Shown here piece after piece: positions 1 through 6,136 of a DNA stretch of 6,885 nt. The notes under the pieces were generated by a model, which saw only the letters and a list, made by a program, of their open reading frames with translations, was not told the DNA's origin and ran no database searches. Position 1 is the first letter of the stretch. Each line of letters begins with the position of its first letter. The stretch comes from Fluviicola sp. (GTDB taxonomy: Bacteria > Bacteroidota > Bacteroidia > Flavobacteriales_D > Crocinitomicaceae): contig NZ_JASLCN010000361.1 of NCBI RefSeq assembly GCF_030151805.1, positions 1 through 6,885 of the forward strand, written 5' to 3'. The position numbers and the translations under genes were made by a program.

Positions 1-526
1 ACCGGCAGCTAAGTCAATGGCAGAAATTACTGCATTCCGGGAATTTACGGTTACGGACGATAAAGATTCTGAACCAAAGATCAACCTGGTGGATGAAAAC
101 ACCACTGTAGGATTGAAGGATCAGAAAGGCGATTTGGATACTGACCCTTTTGATCCTAACAAAATCAATAACAACAAAGGAAATGATGGCGGAACAGGTA
201 TCGAAACCAAAATCCCGGAGCCCAAAATTCATGAAGTCGTTGATGAAGATGCAATATTCCCTGGTGGAATCCCTGCATTACGTAAATTCATTGCAGACAA
301 CATCGACATCAATTCCATCGACGGAAGTGCGAAAGTTTACTTAAAATTCGTTGTGGACACAGACGGAAGTATTTCTTCAGTGACAGTTACCAAATCTTCA
401 GATGATTGCAAAACATGTGAAAAAGCAGCTATCAAGGTGGTAAAATCAATGCCTCACTGGACTCCCGGAAAAGTAAACGGACAAGCTGTAAAAAGTTATT
501 ACAGACTTCCGATCAATATTCAATAA
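1..526 (+). CDS. TonB family energy transducer, C-terminal part (5' end outside window)
   Basis: The reading frame is already open at the left edge (first full codon at position 2), so the start and the N-terminal membrane anchor lie upstream. Numbering from the internal Met at 17, residues 1-70 are a low-complexity, acidic, Asn/Gly-rich periplasmic linker. Residues 75-169 are a TonB C-terminal domain: FPGG at 81-84, then a VYLKFVVDTDGSI strand-turn, the helix leading to VVKSMPHWTPG, and the closing YYRLPINI strand. In this family the domain contacts the TonB box of outer-membrane transporters and passes on energy from the ExbB/ExbD motor. A CxxC pair (Cys131, Cys134) sits just before the last helix. 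Bacteroidota usually carry several TonB paralogues, so I give no symbol and cannot tell which transporter it serves. The gene ends in TAA and is followed by a strong terminator, so it is the last gene of its transcript. Confidence 0.9.
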   Translation, partial: PAAKSMAEITAFREFTVTDDKDSEPKINLVDENTTVGLKDQKGDLDTDPFDPNKINNNKGNDGGTGIETKIPEPKIHEVVDEDAIFPGGIPALRKFIADNIDINSIDGSAKVYLKFVVDTDGSISSVTVTKSSDDCKTCEKAAIKVVKSMPHWTPGKVNGQAVKSYYRLPINIQ

Positions 527-552
527 ATTCAAGAATCTTTTTTTCATGTTTG

Positions 553-583
553 AAAGGTGTTCGTCAATCGCGAACACCTTTTT
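553..583 (+). terminator. Intrinsic terminator after the TonB-family gene
   Basis: A perfect 11-bp stem (553-563 with 571-581) encloses a 7-nt loop, and the 3' arm runs into a short T-tract at 579-583. It begins 26 bp after the TAA of the TonB-family gene. It separates that gene from the atpD promoter. The run of A at the base of the 5' arm could give partial activity on the minus strand, but no minus-strand gene is visible nearby. Confidence 0.85.
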
Positions 584-643
584 GCTTTACAAACGGTGAA
601 CTGCTTTAATTCTAAAATTTTAGCAAGTATTTTTCAATAAAAA

Positions 644-673
644 TTGGATAGAAAAATAAAAAACGTAACTTTG
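644..673 (+). promoter_or_regulatory. Bacteroidota-type promoter for atpDC
   Basis: TTG at 644-646 and TAACTTTG at 666-673 match the Bacteroidota housekeeping promoter (-33 TTG, -7 TAnnTTTG) with a 19-bp gap, within the usual range. Transcription would start near 679-682, giving a leader of about 30 nt. The rest of the 183-bp spacer is AT-rich. The leader before the atpD ATG is A-rich with no clear Shine-Dalgarno motif, as is usual in this phylum. Confidence 0.8.
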
Positions 674-709
674 CGCCCAAATTAAGGAATACACTTAAAA
701 GGCAACAAA

Positions 710-2212
710 ATGTCCAAAATTCAAGGTAAAATATCACAGGTTATCGGACCGGTTGTCGATGTAACATTCGACAAAGGCATGTCACTTCCAAACATCTATG
801 ACGCATTAGAAGTGTTCAAAGCAGATGGAACTAAAGTAGTACTAGAGGTACAATCTCATGTTGGAGAAAACTCCGTTCGTACAATTTCTATGGACTCTAC
901 TGATGGATTCCGTCGTGGAATGGAAGTTATTTCAACAGGAAGTGCGATTAAAATGCCTACTGGAGATCAAATCAAGGGTCGTTTGTTCAACGTAGTTGGA
1001 GAGGCAATTGACGGAATCGGAGCTGTTGACAATGCAAATGGTTTACCGATTCACCGTGAAGCACCGAAATTTGAAGATTTATCAACTGCAACTGAAGTGT
1101 TATTTACAGGGATCAAGGTAATTGACTTGATTGAGCCTTACGCAAAAGGAGGTAAAATTGGTCTTTTCGGTGGTGCCGGTGTAGGAAAAACAGTATTGAT
1201 TCAGGAATTGATTAACAACATCGCAAAAGGACACGGTGGTTTATCCGTATTCGCTGGTGTAGGTGAGCGTACTCGTGAGGGGAATGACTTATTGCGCGAG
1301 ATGTTGGAATCAGGAATTATAAAATATGGAGAGGCTTTCCTTCATTCTATGGAAGAAGGAGGATGGGATCTTTCCAAAGTGGATTTGAACGAAATGAAAG
1401 AGTCTAAAGCTACTTTCGTATTCGGGCAAATGAATGAGCCTCCTGGAGCTCGTGCACGTGTGGCACTTTCCGGATTAACAATGGCAGAATATTACCGTGA
1501 CGGTGATGGCGAAGGTCAAGGAAAAGATATCCTTTTCTTCGTAGATAACATCTTCCGATTCACGCAAGCTGGTTCTGAGGTATCTGCACTTCTTGGACGT
1601 ATGCCTTCAGCAGTAGGTTACCAACCAACGTTGGCAACTGAGATGGGTGCGATGCAAGAGCGTATTACTTCAACGAAAAAAGGATCAATTACTTCCGTAC
1701 AGGCGGTTTACGTACCTGCGGATGACTTAACGGATCCGGCTCCGGCAAATACCTTTGCTCACTTGGATGCAACAACTGTATTATCCCGTAAAATTTCCGA
1801 GTTGGGTATTTACCCTGCTGTGGATCCATTGGATTCTACATCGCGTATCCTGACTCCAACAATTTTGGGTGATGCGCATTACGATTGTGCTTCCCGTGTA
1901 AAAATCACGTTACAGCGTTACAAAGAACTACAGGATATCATCGCGATCTTGGGTATGGATGAATTGTCTGAAGAAGATAAATTAGTCGTATTGAGAGCTC
2001 GTCGTGTACAACGTTTCTTGTCTCAACCGTTCCACGTTGCTGAACAGTTTACAGGAATCCCTGGAGTATTGGTAGATATCAATGAAACAATCAAAGGATT
2101 TAACATGATCCTTGACGGTGAAATGGATAAATATCCTGAAGCAGCATTTAACCTGAAAGGTGGTATCGAAGATGTTATCGCAGCAGGTGAGAAAATGTTA
2201 GCTGAAGCTTAA
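710..2212 (+). CDS. atpD: F1Fo ATP synthase subunit beta
   Basis: This is the catalytic beta subunit of the F1 sector, which makes or hydrolyses ATP on the cytoplasmic side of the membrane. The protein has 500 residues. Residues 1-80 are the N-terminal beta-barrel. The nucleotide-binding core has the P-loop GGAGVGKT (154-161, Lys160), the catalytic glutamate in GERTREG (Glu186), the Walker B strand ILFFVDN (274-280, Asp279) and the QMNEPPGAR segment (240-248). GIYPAVDPLDSTSR (366-379) carries the adenine-side tyrosine, and the DELSEED lever is at 417-423. All key residues are present. Compared with E. coli as I recall it, residues about 205-235 form an extra stretch of roughly 25 residues. 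Nearly all arginine codons are CGT, which suggests high expression. The stop TAA is followed at once by an in-frame TAG. atpC follows; the alpha, gamma, delta and Fo genes are not here, which fits the split atp loci common in Bacteroidota. Confidence 0.98.
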   Translation: MSKIQGKISQVIGPVVDVTFDKGMSLPNIYDALEVFKADGTKVVLEVQSHVGENSVRTISMDSTDGFRRGMEVISTGSAIKMPTGDQIKGRLFNVVGEAIDGIGAVDNANGLPIHREAPKFEDLSTATEVLFTGIKVIDLIEPYAKGGKIGLFGGAGVGKTVLIQELINNIAKGHGGLSVFAGVGERTREGNDLLREMLESGIIKYGEAFLHSMEEGGWDLSKVDLNEMKESKATFVFGQMNEPPGARARVALSGLTMAEYYRDGDGEGQGKDILFFVDNIFRFTQAGSEVSALLGRMPSAVGYQPTLATEMGAMQERITSTKKGSITSVQAVYVPADDLTDPAPANTFAHLDATTVLSRKISELGIYPAVDPLDSTSRILTPTILGDAHYDCASRVKITLQRYKELQDIIAILGMDELSEEDKLVVLRARRVQRFLSQPFHVAEQFTGIPGVLVDINETIKGFNMILDGEMDKYPEAAFNLKGGIEDVIAAGEKMLAEA

Positions 2213-2220
2213 TAGACAAC

Positions 2221-2331
2221 AAGACATGAAGACTATAAGATCTTAAGAGTTTGATTTCAGGACGACGCCATTCGGTGAAATCCTGAAACCTCAAAGTCCT
2301 AAAGTCTTAAAATCTTGAAGTCCTAATATCT
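2221..2331 (+). repeat. Octamer-repeat inverted-repeat element (long imperfect hairpin) between atpD and atpC
   Basis: The core is a perfect 8-bp stem (2255-2262 with 2281-2288). Inside it, past a 3x3 internal loop, are four more pairs (2266-2269 with 2274-2277) closed by the loop ATTC. Outward, 2250-2254 pairs with 2291-2295 past a two-base bulge, and 2225-2249 aligns with 2296-2320 with 17 of 25 Watson-Crick pairs. Each arm is also periodic. On the left, four units start with AAGA every 8 bp (2221-2252). On the right, five units close to TAAAGTCT lie at 2292-2331. An A-rich stretch (2332-2340) remains free just before the atpC ATG. The function is unknown. It could be an RNA processing or stability structure, or a member of a dispersed intergenic repeat family. 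There is no poly-T tail, so it is not a typical terminator. Confidence 0.75.
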
Positions 2332-2340
2332 AAAATAAAG

Positions 2341-2628
2341 ATGCAATTAGAAATTATCACTCCGGAAACTTTAATCTTCAAAGGTGAAGCAACGGCTGTT
2401 CAATTTCCGGGACTGGATGGTTCTTTTCAGGTGTTGAATAATCATGCACCGATTATCTCCGGATTAGCTGCCGGAACAATCAAGGTCGATTTATCTGAAG
2501 CCTTTAAAGTTACCGGAAAAACAAACCCGAACATTACAGCTGAGAACAATGGAAAAATTATCCATGTAAAGATCAAAGGCGGTGTTGTGGAAATGCAAAA
2601 CAATAAAATCATCGTGTTAGCAGAATAA
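2341..2628 (+). CDS. atpC: F1Fo ATP synthase subunit epsilon, short form lacking the C-terminal helical domain
   Basis: The epsilon subunit sits on the gamma stalk and couples it to the c-ring. The 95 residues cover only the N-terminal beta-sandwich: it opens with LEIITPETLIFKGEA (3-17), has the conserved FPGLDGSFQVLNNHAPIISGL stretch (22-42), and ends on the strands around IIHVKIKGGVVEMQNNKIIVLAE. E. coli epsilon is about 139 residues and continues here with a two-helix domain that can inhibit the enzyme. That domain is absent: the TAA at 2626 is followed by a terminator, and no frameshifted remainder is visible. Short epsilons of this kind are, to my knowledge, normal in Bacteroidota, so I treat it as intact. 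Residues 52-70 look like a family-specific loop (KVTGKTNPNITAENN). The start has an A-rich leader and no Shine-Dalgarno motif. It shares the atpD promoter and is the last gene of that transcript. Confidence 0.95.
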   Translation: MQLEIITPETLIFKGEATAVQFPGLDGSFQVLNNHAPIISGLAAGTIKVDLSEAFKVTGKTNPNITAENNGKIIHVKIKGGVVEMQNNKIIVLAE

Positions 2629-2647
2629 TACGTGGTAATAAACAGAT

Positions 2648-2679
2648 AAAGAGGGGTGTGGAATCACATCCCTCTTTTT
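2648..2679 (+). terminator. Intrinsic terminator after atpC
   Basis: A 13-bp stem (2648-2660 with 2665-2677), with one G-T wobble and a 4-nt GAAT loop, runs into a T-tract (2675-2679). It begins 19 bp after the atpC stop and should end the atpDC transcript. Its T-tract overlaps the -33 element of the next promoter. Confidence 0.88.
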
Positions 2680-2708
2680 GTTAAGGTCTGTTATAAAACG
2701 TATTTTTG
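2678..2708 (+). promoter_or_regulatory. Bacteroidota-type promoter for the uppS-bamA-ompH operon
   Basis: TTG at 2678-2680 and TATTTTTG at 2701-2708 fit TTG-N20-TAnnTTTG. The predicted transcript starts near 2714-2717, giving a leader of about 35 nt to the ATG at 2751. The -33 element lies in the T-tract of the atpC terminator, so the two signals are fused. Together they would insulate uppS from atpDC transcription while restarting it at once. Confidence 0.72.
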
Positions 2709-2750
2709 CATGAACACATAAGATTCTTTAATTATTTTCGTTCTGTAATC

Positions 2751-3488
2751 ATGAATCTACAGGATCAAATAGATTTAACAAACGTTCCAAAGCATATTGC
2801 CATCATTATGGATGGGAATGGGCGATGGGCAAAAAAACAGGGGCAAGAGCGCTTATATGGTCATTCCTTCGGAGTTGACTCGGTTCGCGCTACTTTAACC
2901 GCATGTAAAAACATTGGAGTGAAATATACAACCATGTACGCCTTTTCTACCGAAAACTGGAGCAGACCTCAGGATGAAGTGGAAGGACTTATGAACCTGC
3001 TTGTATACACTATTGCAAACGAAGTAAATGAATTGAATGCTCAAAACGTGCGTCTTCTAAGTATCGGAGATACCGCCGGCTTACCGGATGATTGCCAGAA
3101 CGAGCTATTTAATGCCATTGAATCGACAAAAAACAATACCGGAGTTCATTTGGTTATTGCACTGAATTACAGTTCCCGTCAGGAAATTACAAAAGCGTTT
3201 CAAGAGCTTGCAACACAAGTGAAAAACGGTTTCCTGGAACCTTCAGACTTAACACCCGAACTGATTTCCGAAACACTATCCACAAAAGACATTCCAGATC
3301 CTGAGTTACTGATTCGAACAAGTGGAGAACACCGTTTGAGCAACTTCTTGCTTTGGCAGGTTGCATACAGTGAATTTCACTTTACTCCTGTTCTTTGGCC
3401 CGATTTCCGTGAGGATGATCTGTACAAAGCAGTTCTTGATTATCAATCGCGAGAAAGACGTTTCGGAATGGTATCCGAGCAATTATAA
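2751..3488 (+). CDS. uppS: Isoprenyl transferase (undecaprenyl diphosphate synthase, UppS)
   Basis: This cis-prenyltransferase extends farnesyl diphosphate with isopentenyl diphosphate to the C55 lipid that carries peptidoglycan and surface-polysaccharide precursors. The protein has 245 residues, close to E. coli UppS (253). It shows HIAIIMDGNGRWAKK (15-29) with the catalytic Asp21, GHSFG (37-41), YAFSTENWSRP (63-73), ALNYSSRQEI (137-146) and LLIRTSGEHRLSNFLLWQ (187-204) with the diphosphate-binding arginines 189 and 195, then SEFHFTPVLWPDF with Glu208. The usual NYSGR/NYGGR motif reads NYSSR here. I chose the ATG at 2751 because MNLQDQIDLTNVPKHIAIIMDGNG matches the usual family N-terminus. 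The in-frame TTG at 2706 lies inside the promoter -7 box and upstream of the expected transcription start. It is the first gene of the operon; bamA follows after 8 nt. Confidence 0.96.
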   Translation: MNLQDQIDLTNVPKHIAIIMDGNGRWAKKQGQERLYGHSFGVDSVRATLTACKNIGVKYTTMYAFSTENWSRPQDEVEGLMNLLVYTIANEVNELNAQNVRLLSIGDTAGLPDDCQNELFNAIESTKNNTGVHLVIALNYSSRQEITKAFQELATQVKNGFLEPSDLTPELISETLSTKDIPDPELLIRTSGEHRLSNFLLWQVAYSEFHFTPVLWPDFREDDLYKAVLDYQSRERRFGMVSEQL

Positions 3489-3496
3489 CTGATTCT

Positions 3497-6094
3497 ATGA
3501 AAAAAATACTATCGATTTTATTTATTACGTGCGTGTTTCAGTCCTTCGGACAAACCGGAGACTCAACAGCCGTAAAAACCCCGGCAGATAAAATTGATTC
3601 GACGAGATCTTCCACAACAATCGGTGGAGGAATGAATTTCGATTACGCAAATGCAGAAAAATACATCCTTGGCCCTATCCGTATCGAAGGAGCCGACAAT
3701 TTCGACCCGCAGGCAATCAAATTGATCGCCGGATTAAAGCAGGGCGATCAAATCACTATTCCATCAGACAAAATCAGCAACGCCATTAAAAACCTTTGGA
3801 ATGAAGGATTGTTTTCCAGCATTTCCATCGAGGCAGAAAAAGAAATCGCAGGAGTTATTTATCTGGTCATCAAACTGGCTCCGCGTCCGAAACTATCCCG
3901 TTTCAGATTTACCGGAGTTACCAAACGGGAAGTGGATAAAATCCGGGAAGAAGTGGATTTGTCATCAGGGCAAACCATTACCGAAAACCTGTTATTCAAC
4001 ACCAAAAATAAAATCAGAGGTCATTTCCTTGAAAAAGGGTACAACAATATTGCAGTAAATATTACACAGGTTCAGGACACCCTGATCAACAATTCCGAAA
4101 TCTTCTTCATCGACATTGATAAAGGAAAAAAAGTAAAGATTAAGGAAATCATCTTTGACGGAAATACCACCATTAAACCGTGGAAACTTCGCAAAGTAAT
4201 GAAGGATACCAAAAGACGTTCCATCATGCGGATCTTCAAACGCTCCAAGTTCAATCAGACCGCTTATAACAGAGATAAAGAGGCCGTTTTGGATAAATTC
4301 AGAGGAGCCGGATTGAGAGATGTTCGATTTGCTGTTGATTCGGTTTACAAAATAAACAGCCGAAATTTAGGAATCTACTTCAAGATCGAAGAAGGCCAGA
4401 AATACTATTTCGGGGATATTACCTGGATCGGAAACACCAAATTCAGCTCCGGACTTCTCGATACTGTTTTGGGAATCAAGTACGGGGATATTTACGACAA
4501 ACCGCTTTTGGACCAACGCTTGAAACAAAGCCAGGACGGAAGAGATATTACTTCCCTTTACATGGATAGAGGATATTTGTTCTACCATTTGGAACCAGTT
4601 GAAACAGGAGTGAAAGACAACCATATCAATTATGAAATGCGTATGGTTGAAGGAAAAGAAGCTCGTGTAAAAAACATTATCATTAAAGGAAACTACAAGA
4701 CCAACGAGCACGTAATTCGTCGTGAAATCCGTACGAAACCAGGAGATCTTTTCAACCGAAATGACATCATCCGTACACAACGTGAATTAGCTCAGTTAGG
4801 ATATTTCAACGAACAAGGATTCCAGGTGAACCCGATTCCGAACCCGACAGACGGAACAGTTGACATCGAATACGTCGTGGAAGAAAAAAGTGCCGATCAG
4901 ATTGAACTTTCCGGAGGTTACGGAGCTGGTCGTATCATCGGAACACTTGGATTGACATTCAGTAACTTCTCTGTTAAAAATATTTTCAAACCGAATTCAT
5001 GGAGTCCGCTTCCAACAGGTGACGGACAGAGACTTTCCATCCGTGCACAAACGAACGGAAGAATTTACCAGGGATATAACTTCTCGTTCACGGAGCCGTG
5101 GTTGGGTGGTAAAAAACCGAATTCATTTACTTTTTATGTGAACCATACTTCGTTTTCATCGAGTTTGACCTTGAAAAAACGTGCTCCGAATTACTCCGGG
5201 GTTGCGATTACAGGAGCCGGAATCGGTTTGGGAAGACGTAAAAAATTCCCGGATGATTACTTTAGTGCATATTACGAATTGGCTTACCAATATTACGATG
5301 TACAAAACTACGCCAACCTCTTCCCTAGTTTCCAGGATGGGTACGCCAATGATATCAGTTTGAAGTATGCGTTACAACGTAACTCGATCAATTCACCGAT
5401 CTATCCTACGGAAGGATCAAAAATCTCATTCACGGCTAAAGGAACTCTTCCTTACTCTTTATTTACGAAAGGAAAAGATTACAGTGCCATGAGTGCTCAG
5501 GAAACGTTCAAATACCTGGAGTACTATAAATTGAAATTCACTTTCGAATACTATTTGCCGCTTACTCCTGACAAGAAATTGGTATTGATGCCGCGTATCG
5601 GTTTCGGTTACATGGGAGCATATAACCGTGCGAAAGGTTTGACTCCGTTTGAGCGTTTCAACCTTGGAGGTAGTGGTCTATCCGGGGTAAATCAGTTCGG
5701 AGGTCGTGAGATCATCGCATTGCGTGGTTACGATGACAATGCATTATCTTCAAGCGGAGGTGATCCGATTGTTGCGAAATACACCATGGAACTTCGTTAT
5801 CCGATTTCATTGAATCCGCAAGCTACATTCTTTGTACTGGCCTTTGCTGAAGCAGGAAATACTTATACCGGTTTCAAAACATTCAATCCGTTCAATGTAA
5901 AACGAAGTGTTGGTGCCGGAGTGCGTATCTTCCTTCCGATGTTCGGTATGCTTGGTTTGGATTACGGTTGGGGCTTCGACAAGCTGGATAAGCACTCTTA
6001 CGGCTACGGAGGTTCTATAGATCAATCTATTGACTCTAAAGGTTACTTCCCTAAATTCACTTTCACCATCGGTATGAATCTTGGTGAACTTTAA
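3497..6094 (+). CDS. bamA: Outer membrane protein assembly factor BamA (Omp85 family)
   Basis: BamA is the essential core of the BAM machine, which folds beta-barrel proteins into the outer membrane. The 865 residues start with a signal peptide (1-18, cut probably before Gln19) and a short Thr/Ser-rich linker. Five POTRA domains follow, at roughly 57-128, 132-208, 212-298, 302-386 and 389-463. POTRA3 holds a strongly basic stretch (228-251). The 16-strand barrel spans about 468-865, with the YPTEGSKISF segment (636-645) and the loop-6 lock LRGY (742-745, Arg743) after GGREIIA. The C-terminus reads FTIGMNLGEL, without a terminal aromatic residue. It starts 8 nt after uppS, and the ompH genes for its substrate-carrying chaperones follow, so the operon joins functions of the same pathway. 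Arginine codon use changes within the gene: CGT is 6 of 23 up to residue 400 and 17 of 22 after it. The length is normal for the phylum and no break is visible. Confidence 0.97.
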   Translation: MKKILSILFITCVFQSFGQTGDSTAVKTPADKIDSTRSSTTIGGGMNFDYANAEKYILGPIRIEGADNFDPQAIKLIAGLKQGDQITIPSDKISNAIKNLWNEGLFSSISIEAEKEIAGVIYLVIKLAPRPKLSRFRFTGVTKREVDKIREEVDLSSGQTITENLLFNTKNKIRGHFLEKGYNNIAVNITQVQDTLINNSEIFFIDIDKGKKVKIKEIIFDGNTTIKPWKLRKVMKDTKRRSIMRIFKRSKFNQTAYNRDKEAVLDKFRGAGLRDVRFAVDSVYKINSRNLGIYFKIEEGQKYYFGDITWIGNTKFSSGLLDTVLGIKYGDIYDKPLLDQRLKQSQDGRDITSLYMDRGYLFYHLEPVETGVKDNHINYEMRMVEGKEARVKNIIIKGNYKTNEHVIRREIRTKPGDLFNRNDIIRTQRELAQLGYFNEQGFQVNPIPNPTDGTVDIEYVVEEKSADQIELSGGYGAGRIIGTLGLTFSNFSVKNIFKPNSWSPLPTGDGQRLSIRAQTNGRIYQGYNFSFTEPWLGGKKPNSFTFYVNHTSFSSSLTLKKRAPNYSGVAITGAGIGLGRRKKFPDDYFSAYYELAYQYYDVQNYANLFPSFQDGYANDISLKYALQRNSINSPIYPTEGSKISFTAKGTLPYSLFTKGKDYSAMSAQETFKYLEYYKLKFTFEYYLPLTPDKKLVLMPRIGFGYMGAYNRAKGLTPFERFNLGGSGLSGVNQFGGREIIALRGYDDNALSSSGGDPIVAKYTMELRYPISLNPQATFFVLAFAEAGNTYTGFKTFNPFNVKRSVGAGVRIFLPMFGMLGLDYGWGFDKLDKHSYGYGGSIDQSIDSKGYFPKFTFTIGMNLGEL

Positions 6095-6136
6095 ACAATA
6101 AAAATGTTATCTTCGTCGTTCTTTCAAATTTCGCCT

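Noticed and set aside
14..232. Minus-strand open frame opposite the TonB linker
   Set aside because: The + strand here is the in-frame upstream part of a clear TonB C-terminal domain; the antisense product shows no family features.
1750..1757. TACCTTTG inside atpD as a promoter -7 box
   Set aside because: No TTG at a suitable distance upstream, and it lies within conserved coding sequence; a chance match.
2221..2331. CRISPR-like or terminator reading of the octamer repeats
   Set aside because: The units are 8 bp, degenerate and without spacers, so it is not a CRISPR array. The hairpin has no following T-tract and sits inside an operon, so a standard terminator is unlikely.
2706..2750. N-terminal extension of UppS from a TTG start
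   Set aside because: The TTG is part of the promoter -7 box and the extra 15 residues do not resemble the family N-terminus; the ATG at 2751 does.
3801..4058. Second + strand frame inside bamA
   Set aside because: It overlaps conserved POTRA1-POTRA2 codons in another frame and its translation has no domain or signal of its own.
4367..4780. Minus-strand open frame of 137 codons inside bamA
   Set aside because: It is wholly antisense to conserved POTRA3-POTRA5 coding sequence, has no recognisable domain, and no promoter or terminator was seen for it.
5807..6025. Minus-strand open frame opposite the bamA barrel
   Set aside because: It is a shadow of the conserved last barrel strands; nothing recognisable in the product.
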